Assembly: GCA_947471105.1 (NCBI GenBank)
Contig: CANIYB010000021.1
Span: 1 to 15,441 of the forward strand
DNA: 15,441 nucleotides
From: Cytophagaceae bacterium
GTDB lineage: Bacteria; Bacteroidota; Bacteroidia; Cytophagales; Spirosomataceae
Direction: 5' to 3'
Position numbers and translations under genes: made by a program. Below the pieces are notes generated by a model. The model searched no databases, was not told where the DNA came from, and saw nothing but the letters and a program-made list of their open reading frames with translations. Below are positions 1 through 8,232 of the stretch, piece by piece (the first letter of the stretch is position 1; the number at the start of each line of letters is the position of its first letter).

Positions 1-280
1 CCGCGGGAATGGCTAAAATGATGTATTCTACGCCGTTTAATGCCTCAGACATTTTATTGTATGTCTTTACCTTGCGCGGATTTATGGCGACGTCCGTTAA
101 ATAACTAGGGTTGTGGTTGTATTTTCTGATGAAATCAACATCCGCTTTTCTGCGGATCCACCACTTGATTTTTACGTGATTTTCAGAAAGAATTTTTACT
201 AATGCTGTAGCCCAACTCCCTCCACCAATCACAGCAATCTGAGTTGGTATTTTCTTTTTTAATTCTTCTAAACTAGTCAT
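1..280 (-). CDS. gpsA: NAD(P)-dependent glycerol-3-phosphate dehydrogenase, 5' part (partial at window edge)
   Basis: Only the first 93 codons are inside the window; the gene continues past the left edge. I translated it from an ATG at 280-278. Residues 15-27 read IAVIGGGSWATAL, the N-terminal Rossmann dinucleotide-binding loop typical of GpsA (GxGxWGTAL in most homologues, here with Ala for the second Gly). A charged WWIRRK stretch at 40-45 follows, where GpsA enzymes contact the cofactor, and the segment ends with YIILAIPA, matching the usual (V)xAxPS strand. GpsA is a cytoplasmic enzyme that reduces dihydroxyacetone phosphate to sn-glycerol-3-phosphate for phospholipid synthesis. The gene diverges from the GH2 gene with an 87-bp spacer. 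The C-terminal catalytic domain cannot be inspected. The family assignment is strong despite truncation by the window. Confidence 0.9.
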   Translation of the reverse strand, partial: MTSLEELKKKIPTQIAVIGGGSWATALVKILSENHVKIKWWIRRKADVDFIRKYNHNPSYLTDVAINPRKVKTYNKMSEALNGVEYIILAIPA

Positions 281-367
281 GACGTAAAATTAGCTTTTAA
301 ATTAAAAATTATCCGTTTTTTAATTTTTTTTACCCAATTTTGCCTCAAATACCTATTTATAAATACT
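281..367. promoter_or_regulatory. AT-rich divergent spacer between gpsA and the GH2 gene
   Basis: These 87 bases separate two divergently transcribed genes and must hold promoters for both, or at least the start signals. The spacer is very AT-rich with long T runs around 314-330. I found no full match to the Bacteroidota -7 box TAnnTTTG on either strand and no clear palindrome. The promoter role is inferred from gene orientation only. Confidence 0.35.
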
Positions 368-3133
368 ATGAAAATCAAAATGTTAATTTTGGCGCTATTG
401 AGTGCCACTTTTTTATATGGCCAACAAGCCTCTTATCTTCCTGAGCATCCAAGGCCTGACTTCGAGCGGAGCCAATGGATTAATTTAAATGGCGAATGGG
501 ATTTCAAATTTGACCCCCAAGATTTGGGTGTCAAAGAACATTGGGAAAAAAATCAGCAAAAATATCCATTGAAAATTCAAGTTCCTTTTCCTTGGGGTTC
601 CCAATTATCAGGCGTGAAGGATGAAACGGATATTGCCTGGTATCAGCGCTTGATTGAGGTGCCGGCCAACTGGCAATCCAAGCGGATATTTTTGGTGATC
701 GGAGCAAGTGATTGGAAAACGGATGTTTTCTTAGACGGTCTAAAAATAGGTTCCCACGAAGGGGGTTACACACCCTTTTCTTTTGATTTAACAAAATTTC
801 TTAAATCAGGTCAAAAACAAATATTAAACATTCGAGTAGACGATAAAAGGCGGATGTTCACCCTGTATGGAAAACAAGGATATGGCAACGCTAGAGGTAT
901 TTGGCAAACGATTTATTTAGAATCGCGAGGGCATCAATATGTTGATTATGCCCAAGTAAGCCCGGATATTGACCAGTCGACGGCCAAATTTCAAGTGGAA
1001 TTAGCCGCGCCAGTCAAACAAAAAACGTCGGTCAAAGTAACTCTGTCAGCCGGTTTTTCAGGTTCACAAATGATTGCTGCGGGTGCCAAAACGGCCCAAA
1101 TTGACATAAAAATACCCAACGCCCACCTATGGTCTTTGGAGGATCCATTTCTATACAACTATCAGATTCAAGTAGGTGAGGGCGTTCAATCAGATGAGGT
1201 GAAGGGATATTTCGGGATGAGAAAAATATCCGTGATGAATTTACCAGGGAGTACAATTCCCTACATCGCGCTCAACAACAAACCCATTTATTTGCAATTG
1301 GCCCTCGATCAAAGCTATCACCCGGAAGGGTTTTACACTTTCCCAACCGACGATTTTATGCGCGAGGAAATTATGCGCAGTAAGCGCATTGGCTTGAACG
1401 GAATCCACACACACGTGAAGATTGAAGTGCCGAGAAAACTGTATTGGGCAGATAAATTGGGTTTACTAGTCATGGCGGATGTTCCTAATTCTTGGGGTCC
1501 ACCGGATGCCGACATGCAAAAAGAAACGGAGTATACGTTGGAGCAAATGGTTCGAAGAGATTTCAACCATCCATCTATTTTTTCTTGGATTACCTTTAAC
1601 GAAACTTGGGGCTTGCTTTCAGATATCACGGTTGACGGTAAAAAGCGCCGTGTCTATACCCCTGAAACTCAAAAGTGGGTAGTCGACGTGTACAAAAAAG
1701 CTAAATCCTTAGACCCCACTCGCTTAGTAGAAGATAATTCTATTTGTTGCGGAAAGGGTCATACAGAAACGGACATTCACTCATGGCATTCCTATTTGCC
1801 TGGTTATGAATGGGATAAGTTCAACAAGGAGCAATCGGACAATACCTTTCCGGGGAGTACTTGGAATTTTGAAAAAGGATATAAGCAGGGGAACCAACCG
1901 ATGATTAATTCGGAATTTGGAAATGTATGGGGCTACGATGGAAGCTCAGGGGATGTGGATTATACCTGGGATTACCATAAAGCGATGAACTCATTCCGTA
2001 ATTTTCCTAAAATGGCCGGTTGGTTATACACGGAACACCACGATGTCATTAATGAGTGGAATGGGTATTATCGTTTTGATCGCACGGAAAAGGAAACGGG
2101 ATTAGGCGCTATGGCACCAGGGATGACGTTGAAGGATTTGCATGGACCCTTTTACTTGTCGACAGGCCAGGAAATTGCTTGGGCTGGAAATGGAGGCCAA
2201 AAATTAAAAATCCCTTTAACCTTATCAGCCTTAATTGGCGGCACTGATTTACCCAAAGAGCTTGTGTTAAAAATGGAATTTTCCGGACAAAATGCATTGG
2301 GTGAGAAGAAAAACTGGTGGTCTAAAAACAAGCAAATTGTTTGGACTCCTTGGTCTGTCAAAGCCTTGGATTCATTAGAAATAACTTTGCCAGAGGAGAA
2401 ATCCTTAAATACCTTGATATTGAAATTGGAGGATGGAAATGGACATGTGTTGCATCAAAATTTTGTTTCATTGATTGTCGAACAAGGAAAAATAAATTTA
2501 ACACCCAAGCAAGTTTTAATGACGGTGCCTGTTGATAAAATTTCAAAGGCAGAATGGTCTAAAAAGCAATGGACGGGTGTCTTGGGAAATAAAGTAAATG
2601 GGGCAGGATCAGGGTATTTTGAATACAATTTTGATTGGACTAAGGTACCTTTAGAATCCATCGACCAAGTTAGTTTTTTTGTGGAGGCATCATCAAAACC
2701 GATGTTAGGAAAGGATAAGCCAAATTCAGGTGCAATGAACGGGGATTATATGTTGGGCAAAGGAACCTTTGATCCAAGTAAAAATCCCAATGCCTATCCA
2801 CAAACAGATAATAAAAAGAATCCTTCGGTGGTTCAGATTTTATCCAATGGACAATTTGCGGCTTCATTTGATTTAGATGATGATCCTGCGGATCACCAAG
2901 GAGTTTTATCGTGGTTTTATCAAGCTAAAAATCATAAATTAGACGAGCCAGGAACCTATGGATATTGGGTACAATGCACGTTGCCTCGCTCTTCCATTGA
3001 AGTCGCAAATGCAACGGGTAAACTGACAATTCGCTTAGTTGTTCCGGAAGGATATCCGAATGGACTTTCGTTGTATGGGGCAAAATCGGGCCGGTACATA
3101 AATGATCCGAGTATCTTGATACTTCGTAAATAA
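368..3133 (+). CDS. Secreted glycoside hydrolase family 2 enzyme (beta-galactosidase/beta-glucuronidase type)
   Basis: A 921-residue protein with a Sec signal peptide (residues 1 to about 18, hydrophobic MLILALLSATFLYG, no lipobox cysteine), so it is probably periplasmic or surface-exposed. Regions in order are a sugar-binding jelly roll (about 30-190, with LNGEWDFKFD and GYGNARGIWQ), an Ig-like sandwich (about 190-290), the TIM barrel (about 298-600), a beta region (about 605-705) and a C-terminal beta-rich extension (about 715-921) that may be a carbohydrate-binding module. The likely acid/base is E412 in FNETWG, and the likely nucleophile is E516 in INSEFGNVWG, the two retaining-GH2 positions. 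GH2 enzymes remove terminal sugars such as beta-galactose or beta-glucuronate from glycans; the substrate cannot be read from sequence. Convergence on a pectinase gene suggests a pectin or rhamnogalacturonan side-chain role (inference). It has no T9SS tail that I recognise. Confidence 0.88.
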   Translation: MKIKMLILALLSATFLYGQQASYLPEHPRPDFERSQWINLNGEWDFKFDPQDLGVKEHWEKNQQKYPLKIQVPFPWGSQLSGVKDETDIAWYQRLIEVPANWQSKRIFLVIGASDWKTDVFLDGLKIGSHEGGYTPFSFDLTKFLKSGQKQILNIRVDDKRRMFTLYGKQGYGNARGIWQTIYLESRGHQYVDYAQVSPDIDQSTAKFQVELAAPVKQKTSVKVTLSAGFSGSQMIAAGAKTAQIDIKIPNAHLWSLEDPFLYNYQIQVGEGVQSDEVKGYFGMRKISVMNLPGSTIPYIALNNKPIYLQLALDQSYHPEGFYTFPTDDFMREEIMRSKRIGLNGIHTHVKIEVPRKLYWADKLGLLVMADVPNSWGPPDADMQKETEYTLEQMVRRDFNHPSIFSWITFNETWGLLSDITVDGKKRRVYTPETQKWVVDVYKKAKSLDPTRLVEDNSICCGKGHTETDIHSWHSYLPGYEWDKFNKEQSDNTFPGSTWNFEKGYKQGNQPMINSEFGNVWGYDGSSGDVDYTWDYHKAMNSFRNFPKMAGWLYTEHHDVINEWNGYYRFDRTEKETGLGAMAPGMTLKDLHGPFYLSTGQEIAWAGNGGQKLKIPLTLSALIGGTDLPKELVLKMEFSGQNALGEKKNWWSKNKQIVWTPWSVKALDSLEITLPEEKSLNTLILKLEDGNGHVLHQNFVSLIVEQGKINLTPKQVLMTVPVDKISKAEWSKKQWTGVLGNKVNGAGSGYFEYNFDWTKVPLESIDQVSFFVEASSKPMLGKDKPNSGAMNGDYMLGKGTFDPSKNPNAYPQTDNKKNPSVVQILSNGQFAASFDLDDDPADHQGVLSWFYQAKNHKLDEPGTYGYWVQCTLPRSSIEVANATGKLTIRLVVPEGYPNGLSLYGAKSGRYINDPSILILRK

Positions 3134-3136
3134 ATG

Positions 3137-3166
3137 AAATCAGCGCGGATTAATTCGCGCTGATTT
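3137..3166. terminator. Bidirectional hairpin terminator between convergent CAZyme genes
   Basis: A perfect 11-bp inverted repeat (AAATCAGCGCG at 3137-3147, CGCGCTGATTT at 3156-3166) with an 8-base centre that can close further to a 4-base loop. A short T run follows on the plus strand (3164-3167), and the left side is A-rich, giving a short U tract for minus-strand transcripts. It starts 4 bases after the GH2 stop codon. The right arm lies inside the last codons (KISA) of the opposing GH28 gene. Position, symmetry and GC-rich stem core support intrinsic termination in both directions. Confidence 0.8.
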
Positions 3167-5342
3167 TCCACCTTTTTACGTGAAATAATTCTGATTTTAG
3201 GGGTCCAATTTCCTTGAATGTAGCGCGGTTTAAAATAATATCTTGTGCCTCAATCACTCGGTATCCTTGATTACTTTCGATATCGATATTGTTTAACTCA
3301 ATATGGTGAATGGGCATCTCTGGTAATCCGCGGATAAGTAAACCAGTTTCAGCGCCTTTGGCAACTACGTTATCGATGAAAATATTTTTAAATTGAGGGG
3401 TTCCTTCATTGACCGGAACTAATTCTATTTTTGGTGTTTCACCCCCATTACCAAAGGTAGAAACAGGATCTTTTCCCTGATAATACATATCGAAAAGTAT
3501 GGCCTCCCCTGCGATATTTTTCATCGATATATCTCGAATGAAAACATTTTCAACCACCCCTCCTCGGCCCCTCATTGTTTTAAACCTTAATCCAACATCA
3601 GTATCCAAGAACTGGCAATTGTTCACAAATAAATCGTGTACTCCTCCAGACATTTCACTTCCGACAACTACGCCACCATGTCCGTGAAATACGATGCAAT
3701 TTTCGATTAAAATATGTGCGCTCGGCCTTGCACGTTTTCTACCTTCCGCATCTTTGCCAGATTTTAAACATATTCCGTCATCACCTACATCGAATTTCGA
3801 ATTTCGTACAGATACAAACTCACAAGATTCTATGTCAATCCCATCTCCATTTTGGGCAAACCAAGGATTTTTAACATGAATATTTTCAACGGTTAGATGC
3901 TTGCAAAGTAAGGGATGAATGTTCCAAGCAGGGGAATTTTGAAAGGTCACACCTTCCAATAAAACTTGCTCACATTCCCTTAAACTAATCATATTCGGTC
4001 GTAAAAATTCTTTAATTTCTTCCGTATTAGCTTCTGTAAAACCAGCGGCAATGACCCCTGGTCTATCCATTGTGGATGCTTTTAAAGCTCCTTCTGTGGG
4101 ATACCAAGTTTCCTTTTTTGAGTCTAAAACGCCTCCAGAATGAATGAGTTTATCCCATTCGCCGGCCGTTAATTTTCCTTTTTTTACAGGTCTCCAGGCT
4201 TCACCTGCACCATCTATAATACCAGAACCCGTGATCGCAATGTTTCTTTGGCCTTTGGCAGAAATAGGAGATTGCGCCCGGATGGCATCGACTCCTTCCC
4301 AATTCGTTCTAATAAGTGGGTAGTCTTTTGGTTTATTACTGAATTGCAGCACTGCACCACTTGAAATGTGCAAATTTACGTTGGATAATAATTTAATGGG
4401 ACCTGTTAACCAAAACCCTGATGGAACTAAAACCATCCCCCCACCTTGTTTTGAGGCCATATCAATCGCTTGTTGGATCGCACCCGTATTCAGTGTATTT
4501 GCCGAAGAAATAGCGCCATACGAAATGATATTAAAAGTATCTTTTTTGAAAACGGTAGTCGAAACAAGAGGCAACTCAAATTCGTATTTTTGAGGGAAAA
4601 TAGATTTTTTCAGGAAGCTTCGCAGATGTTCATTGGAAGCTAATATAGCCTCTGCCACCATATCGGAAATTTTCATTGCCCCAAATGGAGAAAAGTGAGT
4701 ATCATCCGCCGCACCTTTCATGAACTTCCTAAAAATGCCTACGGGATAATGCAGGAACATTTTTTTGGCACCTTCTGGGCCTTCTGAGCTAATGTATTTT
4801 TTGCTTTCTTTTTCGATGTCGATCAATAATACTTTTTCTTTCGCTGCTACCTCGCGCACTACATTGGGATAATCGGCATGTTGGTCTACAAACACTCCCG
4901 TGGAATCGAATTTTCTTCGTTGCGTCGGTGTTAACAAGATCGGAATTCCACCTTTTGCACGGGTTTCCGCCACGTAGCGTGTTAAATTTTCCCTAAAATC
5001 CGTTTGCGACGGTGCATATCGAGCGGTATCACTGGCTTTAGCGTCATTATGTCCAAATTGAATAAATACGTAATCCCCTTTTTTTAATTGAGCTTGCACC
5101 TTCGCCCAGCGTCCCTCACGGCGAAAGCTTTTGGTACTTCGGCCATTGTACGCGTGGTTCTGAACTTCCACCGCATCATTGAAAAGTTTGGAGAATGGCA
5201 TACCCCAGCCCGTCTCTGGAAAATCGGCTGGTAATTTATCGGCCATCGTTGAGTCTCCTATAAGGAACACACGCATAGGATCCTTAGCTGTAAAGCTAAA
5301 AAATAGACAAGTACTAATAATCAGTGCGAGGCGAAATTTCAT
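3150..5342 (-). CDS. Secreted two-domain pectinase: CE12-type acetylesterase fused to GH28 polygalacturonase
   Basis: A 730-residue protein with a Sec signal peptide (about 1-19). Domain 1 (about 22-240) is an SGNH hydrolase of the rhamnogalacturonan acetylesterase type. Block I is GDST at 29-32 with nucleophile S31, the oxyanion Gly/Asn lie in NGRST (66-70) and GHND (97-100), and the catalytic D213 and H216 are in DDTH. Domain 2 (about 265-715) is a right-handed beta-helix GH28 with all four active-site blocks: NGD 498-500, GDD 520-522, GHG 554-556 and RFK 586-588 (RIK in most homologues). GH28 enzymes hydrolyse alpha-1,4-galacturonan or rhamnogalacturonan bonds; the esterase would remove acetyl groups that block them. 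Both domains look catalytically intact. It lies 50 bp downstream of the MoxR gene on the same strand and converges on GH2. Exo versus endo action and galacturonan versus rhamnogalacturonan preference cannot be decided. Confidence 0.9.
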   Translation of the reverse strand: MKFRLALIISTCLFFSFTAKDPMRVFLIGDSTMADKLPADFPETGWGMPFSKLFNDAVEVQNHAYNGRSTKSFRREGRWAKVQAQLKKGDYVFIQFGHNDAKASDTARYAPSQTDFRENLTRYVAETRAKGGIPILLTPTQRRKFDSTGVFVDQHADYPNVVREVAAKEKVLLIDIEKESKKYISSEGPEGAKKMFLHYPVGIFRKFMKGAADDTHFSPFGAMKISDMVAEAILASNEHLRSFLKKSIFPQKYEFELPLVSTTVFKKDTFNIISYGAISSANTLNTGAIQQAIDMASKQGGGMVLVPSGFWLTGPIKLLSNVNLHISSGAVLQFSNKPKDYPLIRTNWEGVDAIRAQSPISAKGQRNIAITGSGIIDGAGEAWRPVKKGKLTAGEWDKLIHSGGVLDSKKETWYPTEGALKASTMDRPGVIAAGFTEANTEEIKEFLRPNMISLRECEQVLLEGVTFQNSPAWNIHPLLCKHLTVENIHVKNPWFAQNGDGIDIESCEFVSVRNSKFDVGDDGICLKSGKDAEGRKRARPSAHILIENCIVFHGHGGVVVGSEMSGGVHDLFVNNCQFLDTDVGLRFKTMRGRGGVVENVFIRDISMKNIAGEAILFDMYYQGKDPVSTFGNGGETPKIELVPVNEGTPQFKNIFIDNVVAKGAETGLLIRGLPEMPIHHIELNNIDIESNQGYRVIEAQDIILNRATFKEIGPLKSELFHVKRWKISAN

Positions 5343-5392
5343 ATTTTAATTATTTACCTTAAAAGAGACATTCGCTTTTTATTTACTCAGTA

Positions 5393-6352
5393 TTAGCGAT
5401 TAATGGCTACCGAACTTAAAATCGTTTGAATGATTTGAAGCGTGGATATATTATCCGCTTCCGCTTCATACGTTAAAATAATCCGATGATTTAGCACATC
5501 AGGTGTCATTTCCTTGATGTCTTCAGGTAGAACATAATCACGTCCCTCCAAATAGGCCATTACTTTGGCGGCTAGATTTAAGTGAATACTTGCGCGCGGA
5601 GATGCTCCAAATTGGATGTAATCGACCTCTTTCGTTAGGCCATAATCAGCTGGATTTCTGGTGGCAAATATGAGTTCAATGATGTACTTTTCAAGTGTTT
5701 CACTGATGGTAATATTATTGATTTCTTTTCTGATATTTTGAATATCGTCAAATGTCAAAATGGCCTTAGGTTCATAGGCAAAGTCCATATTGGACATCTT
5801 CCTCATGACTTCTAACTCCTGATCTTTATCGAGGTAATTTAAAAATACCTTGAGCATAAATCGGTCCACTTGCGCTTCGGGTAATGGGAAAGTTCCTTCT
5901 TGCTCCACGGGATTTTGAGTAGCCAAAACCAAGAATGGCTTGTCCAATGGATAGGTAGTATCGCCGATAGTCACCTGCTTTTCAGCCATGGCCTCCAACA
6001 AAGCCGATTGAACTTTTGCAGGGGCACGGTTAATTTCATCCGCAAGAATGATTTGAGCAAAAATAGGTCCCTTTTTTACCTCAAATTCATTTTTCAGCGG
6101 ATTGTAAATCATAGTTCCGACTAAATCGGAAGGTAATAAATCAGGCGTAAATTGAATACGTTGGAAATGTAAATCTAAGATTTTAGCAAGTGTATTAATC
6201 GTTAACGTTTTGGCTAATCCAGGAACTCCTTCTAAAAGTACGTGGCCACCGGTGAAAAGTCCAACTAATAGTCGGTTGATTAAGCGTTCCTGCCCAATCA
6301 CTACTTTACCCATTTCGTCAATGACTAATTGAATTTTTTCTCTTGGTGTCAT
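5393..6352 (-). CDS. MoxR-family AAA+ ATPase
   Basis: A 319-residue cytoplasmic AAA+ protein, full length for the MoxR family. Walker A is GVPGLAKT (42-49), Walker B is IILADEINRAP (101-111, D105/E106), sensor 1 is ATQNP (N147), a probable arginine finger is in QVDRF (R164) and sensor 2 is GASPRAS (R253). The C-terminal lid region is about 200-319. MoxR ATPases act as chaperones that help mature or activate protein complexes, often with a neighbouring DUF58 or von Willebrand factor A protein. Neither partner is next to it here: EttA is upstream (24-bp gap) and the pectinase downstream (50-bp gap), both on the same strand. Co-transcription with EttA is plausible from spacing. The family call is secure; the client is unknown. 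Confidence 0.92.
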   Translation of the reverse strand: MTPREKIQLVIDEMGKVVIGQERLINRLLVGLFTGGHVLLEGVPGLAKTLTINTLAKILDLHFQRIQFTPDLLPSDLVGTMIYNPLKNEFEVKKGPIFAQIILADEINRAPAKVQSALLEAMAEKQVTIGDTTYPLDKPFLVLATQNPVEQEGTFPLPEAQVDRFMLKVFLNYLDKDQELEVMRKMSNMDFAYEPKAILTFDDIQNIRKEINNITISETLEKYIIELIFATRNPADYGLTKEVDYIQFGASPRASIHLNLAAKVMAYLEGRDYVLPEDIKEMTPDVLNHRIILTYEAEADNISTLQIIQTILSSVAINR

Positions 6353-6376
6353 AATTAAAATTATTAATGCCCAACT

Positions 6377-8044
6377 CTACTGCAACTTCTTGTATTTGAT
6401 TCGTTTAGGCGTTATATCATTTCCTAATCTCTTCTTTCGAGCCTCTTCGTATTCGGAATAATTTCCTTCAAAATAAGTGACTTGGGAATCTCCTTCAAAT
6501 GCCAAAATATGAGTGGCTATTCGATCTAAAAACCATCTATCGTGGGAAATGACAACGGCACAACCTGCAAAATTCTCTAATCCTTCTTCTAAAGCCCTCA
6601 ATGTATTTACATCCAGGTCGTTGGTCGGCTCATCCAACAAAAGCACGTTAGCGCCCTCTTTTAACATCATGGCTAAATGAACTCTATTGCGCTCACCACC
6701 CGATAAATTGGCAATTTTTTTCTCCTGATCTGCTCCGTTGAAATTGAATTTACTCACATAAGCCCTCGCATTGGACTGCTTTCCGCCCAACATCACCCAG
6801 TCATTGCCATCTGAAACCGTTTCAAAAACTGATTTTTCTGCCATTAATTGATTATGTTCTTGATCTACATAGGCTAGTTTTACGGTTTCGCCAACCTCAA
6901 AACTTCCACTGTCGGGTTCCAATTGGCCCGTAATCAATTTAAACATCGTCGTTTTACCTGCCCCATTGGGTCCGATAATTCCAACAATACCCGCTGGAGG
7001 CAATGAAAAACTTACATTTTCATATAATAATTTGTTACCAAAAGATTTGGAAACACCTTGAACTTCGATGACTTTATTTCCCAATCTAGGGCCAGCCGGA
7101 ATGAACAATTCTAACTTGTCTTCCTTTTGCTTATTCTCTTCAGATAATAATTTTTCGTAAGCTCCTATTCTGGCTTTCGATTTTGCCTGGCGTGCTTTGG
7201 GCGACATACGTACCCATTCTAATTCACGCTGCAATGTTTTTTGCCTACGAGATTCTGTCTTCTCTTCCTGAGCTAATCTATTTTGTTTTTGCTCTAACCA
7301 AGATGAATAGTTTCCTTTCCAAGGAATTCCTTCGCCACGATCTAATTCTAAAATCCAGCCCGCTACATTATCTAAGAAATATCGATCGTGAGTAACGGCG
7401 ATCACAGTCCCTTTGTATTGACGTAAATGTTGCTCCAGCCACTCAACGGATTCCGCATCCAAGTGGTTAGTAGGTTCGTCCAACAATAAAACATCGGGCT
7501 CTTGTAATAATAAACGACACAAAGCGACACGTCTTTTTTCTCCTCCTGATAGCGTACTTATGCGTGCATTAGGGTCTGGACAACGTAAGGCATCCATCGC
7601 TTTTTCTAAACGATTATCTAATTCCCACGCATTAAAGTGATCTAACTTTTCCTGAACTTCTCCCTGTCTTGCTAACAGTTTATCAAAATCAGCATCTGCA
7701 TCACCAAAAGCCTCATTTATTTCATCAAACTCTTTCAGTAAATTTTTAATTTCAACTACCGCTTCTTCAACTACTTCTAAAACCGTTTTTTGAGGATCAA
7801 GTTGGGGTTCTTGCTCCAACATCCCCACGGTATATCCTGGGGACCAAACCACATCACCTGTAAATGATTTATCCAGCCCTGCTATAATTCGCAGAAGGGT
7901 TGATTTTCCAGAACCATTAAGACCTAGGACCCCAATTTTTGCTCCATAAAAAAAAGAAAGGTAAATATTTTTAATGATCGTTTTCTGAGGGGGAATTACC
8001 TTAGAAACGCGTTCCATGGAAAATATAATGGTTTCGTTACTCAT
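6377..8044 (-). CDS. ettA: Energy-dependent translational throttle protein EttA (ABC-F ATPase)
   Basis: A 555-residue ABC-F protein with two nucleotide-binding domains and no membrane segments. Domain 1 has Walker A GLNGSGKST (41-49), signature LSGGEK (165-170) and Walker B ending in DEPTNHLD (catalytic E190). Domain 2 has GPNGAGKTT (358-366), LSGGERN (447-453) and DEPTNDLD (E472). Between them is a charged linker (about 245-320) that in ABC-F proteins reaches the ribosomal P site. Its length equals that of E. coli EttA, and the N-terminal strand plus the VGMLEQEPQLD segment (73-83) are EttA-like rather than Uup- or YbiT-like. EttA binds the ribosomal E site and gates entry into elongation according to the ATP/ADP ratio. 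It is the first gene of the minus-strand run ettA-moxR-pectinase. Confidence 0.93.
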   Translation of the reverse strand: MSNETIIFSMERVSKVIPPQKTIIKNIYLSFFYGAKIGVLGLNGSGKSTLLRIIAGLDKSFTGDVVWSPGYTVGMLEQEPQLDPQKTVLEVVEEAVVEIKNLLKEFDEINEAFGDADADFDKLLARQGEVQEKLDHFNAWELDNRLEKAMDALRCPDPNARISTLSGGEKRRVALCRLLLQEPDVLLLDEPTNHLDAESVEWLEQHLRQYKGTVIAVTHDRYFLDNVAGWILELDRGEGIPWKGNYSSWLEQKQNRLAQEEKTESRRQKTLQRELEWVRMSPKARQAKSKARIGAYEKLLSEENKQKEDKLELFIPAGPRLGNKVIEVQGVSKSFGNKLLYENVSFSLPPAGIVGIIGPNGAGKTTMFKLITGQLEPDSGSFEVGETVKLAYVDQEHNQLMAEKSVFETVSDGNDWVMLGGKQSNARAYVSKFNFNGADQEKKIANLSGGERNRVHLAMMLKEGANVLLLDEPTNDLDVNTLRALEEGLENFAGCAVVISHDRWFLDRIATHILAFEGDSQVTYFEGNYSEYEEARKKRLGNDITPKRIKYKKLQ

Positions 8045-8167
8045 ATTTTGATTGAATTTTTTCTAATAACCTGCAAAGAATGTGATTTTTGTGTTAAAAT
8101 TTGAATTTCTAATCAAAAATTCTTCATTTATTCATTTATTTTTAAATAAATTCGTGAGTTAAATATT

Positions 8168-8194
8168 TTGATAAAAATTATAAAGTACAATTTG
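8168..8194 (+). promoter_or_regulatory. Candidate promoter for the DUF349 gene
   Basis: Inside the 188-bp divergent spacer between ettA and the DUF349 gene, TTG at 8168-8170 is followed after 15 bases by TACAATTTG (8186-8194). This resembles the Bacteroidota TTG ... TAnnTTTG arrangement, but with one extra base in the -7 box and a spacer slightly shorter than the usual 17-23. The implied 5' leader would be about 30 bases. A weak, pattern-only call; no equally good box was seen for ettA on the other strand. Confidence 0.3.
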
Positions 8195-8217
8195 AGCCAA
8201 AGCATTTGCTTGAAGCT
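8195..8217. repeat. Imperfect hairpin in the leader of the DUF349 gene
   Basis: AAGCA and TGCTT arms around a two-base centre, flanked by outer AGC/GCT arms with a small internal loop. It lies directly after the candidate -7 box and ends 15 bases before the ATG at 8233, so it would be within the mRNA leader. It could be an operator or a leader structure, or it could be chance in AT-rich sequence. Confidence 0.25.
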
Positions 8218-8232
8218 CTATGAATTAATCTT

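Noticed and set aside
531..3171. Several 60-98 codon open frames opposite or within the GH2 gene
   Set aside because: They lie wholly or almost wholly within the well-supported GH2 frame, lack signal peptides or recognisable motifs and fit chance open frames.
3499..4593. Short plus-strand open frames inside the pectinase gene
   Set aside because: They are antisense to a continuous GH28 domain with intact active-site motifs; no independent coding evidence.
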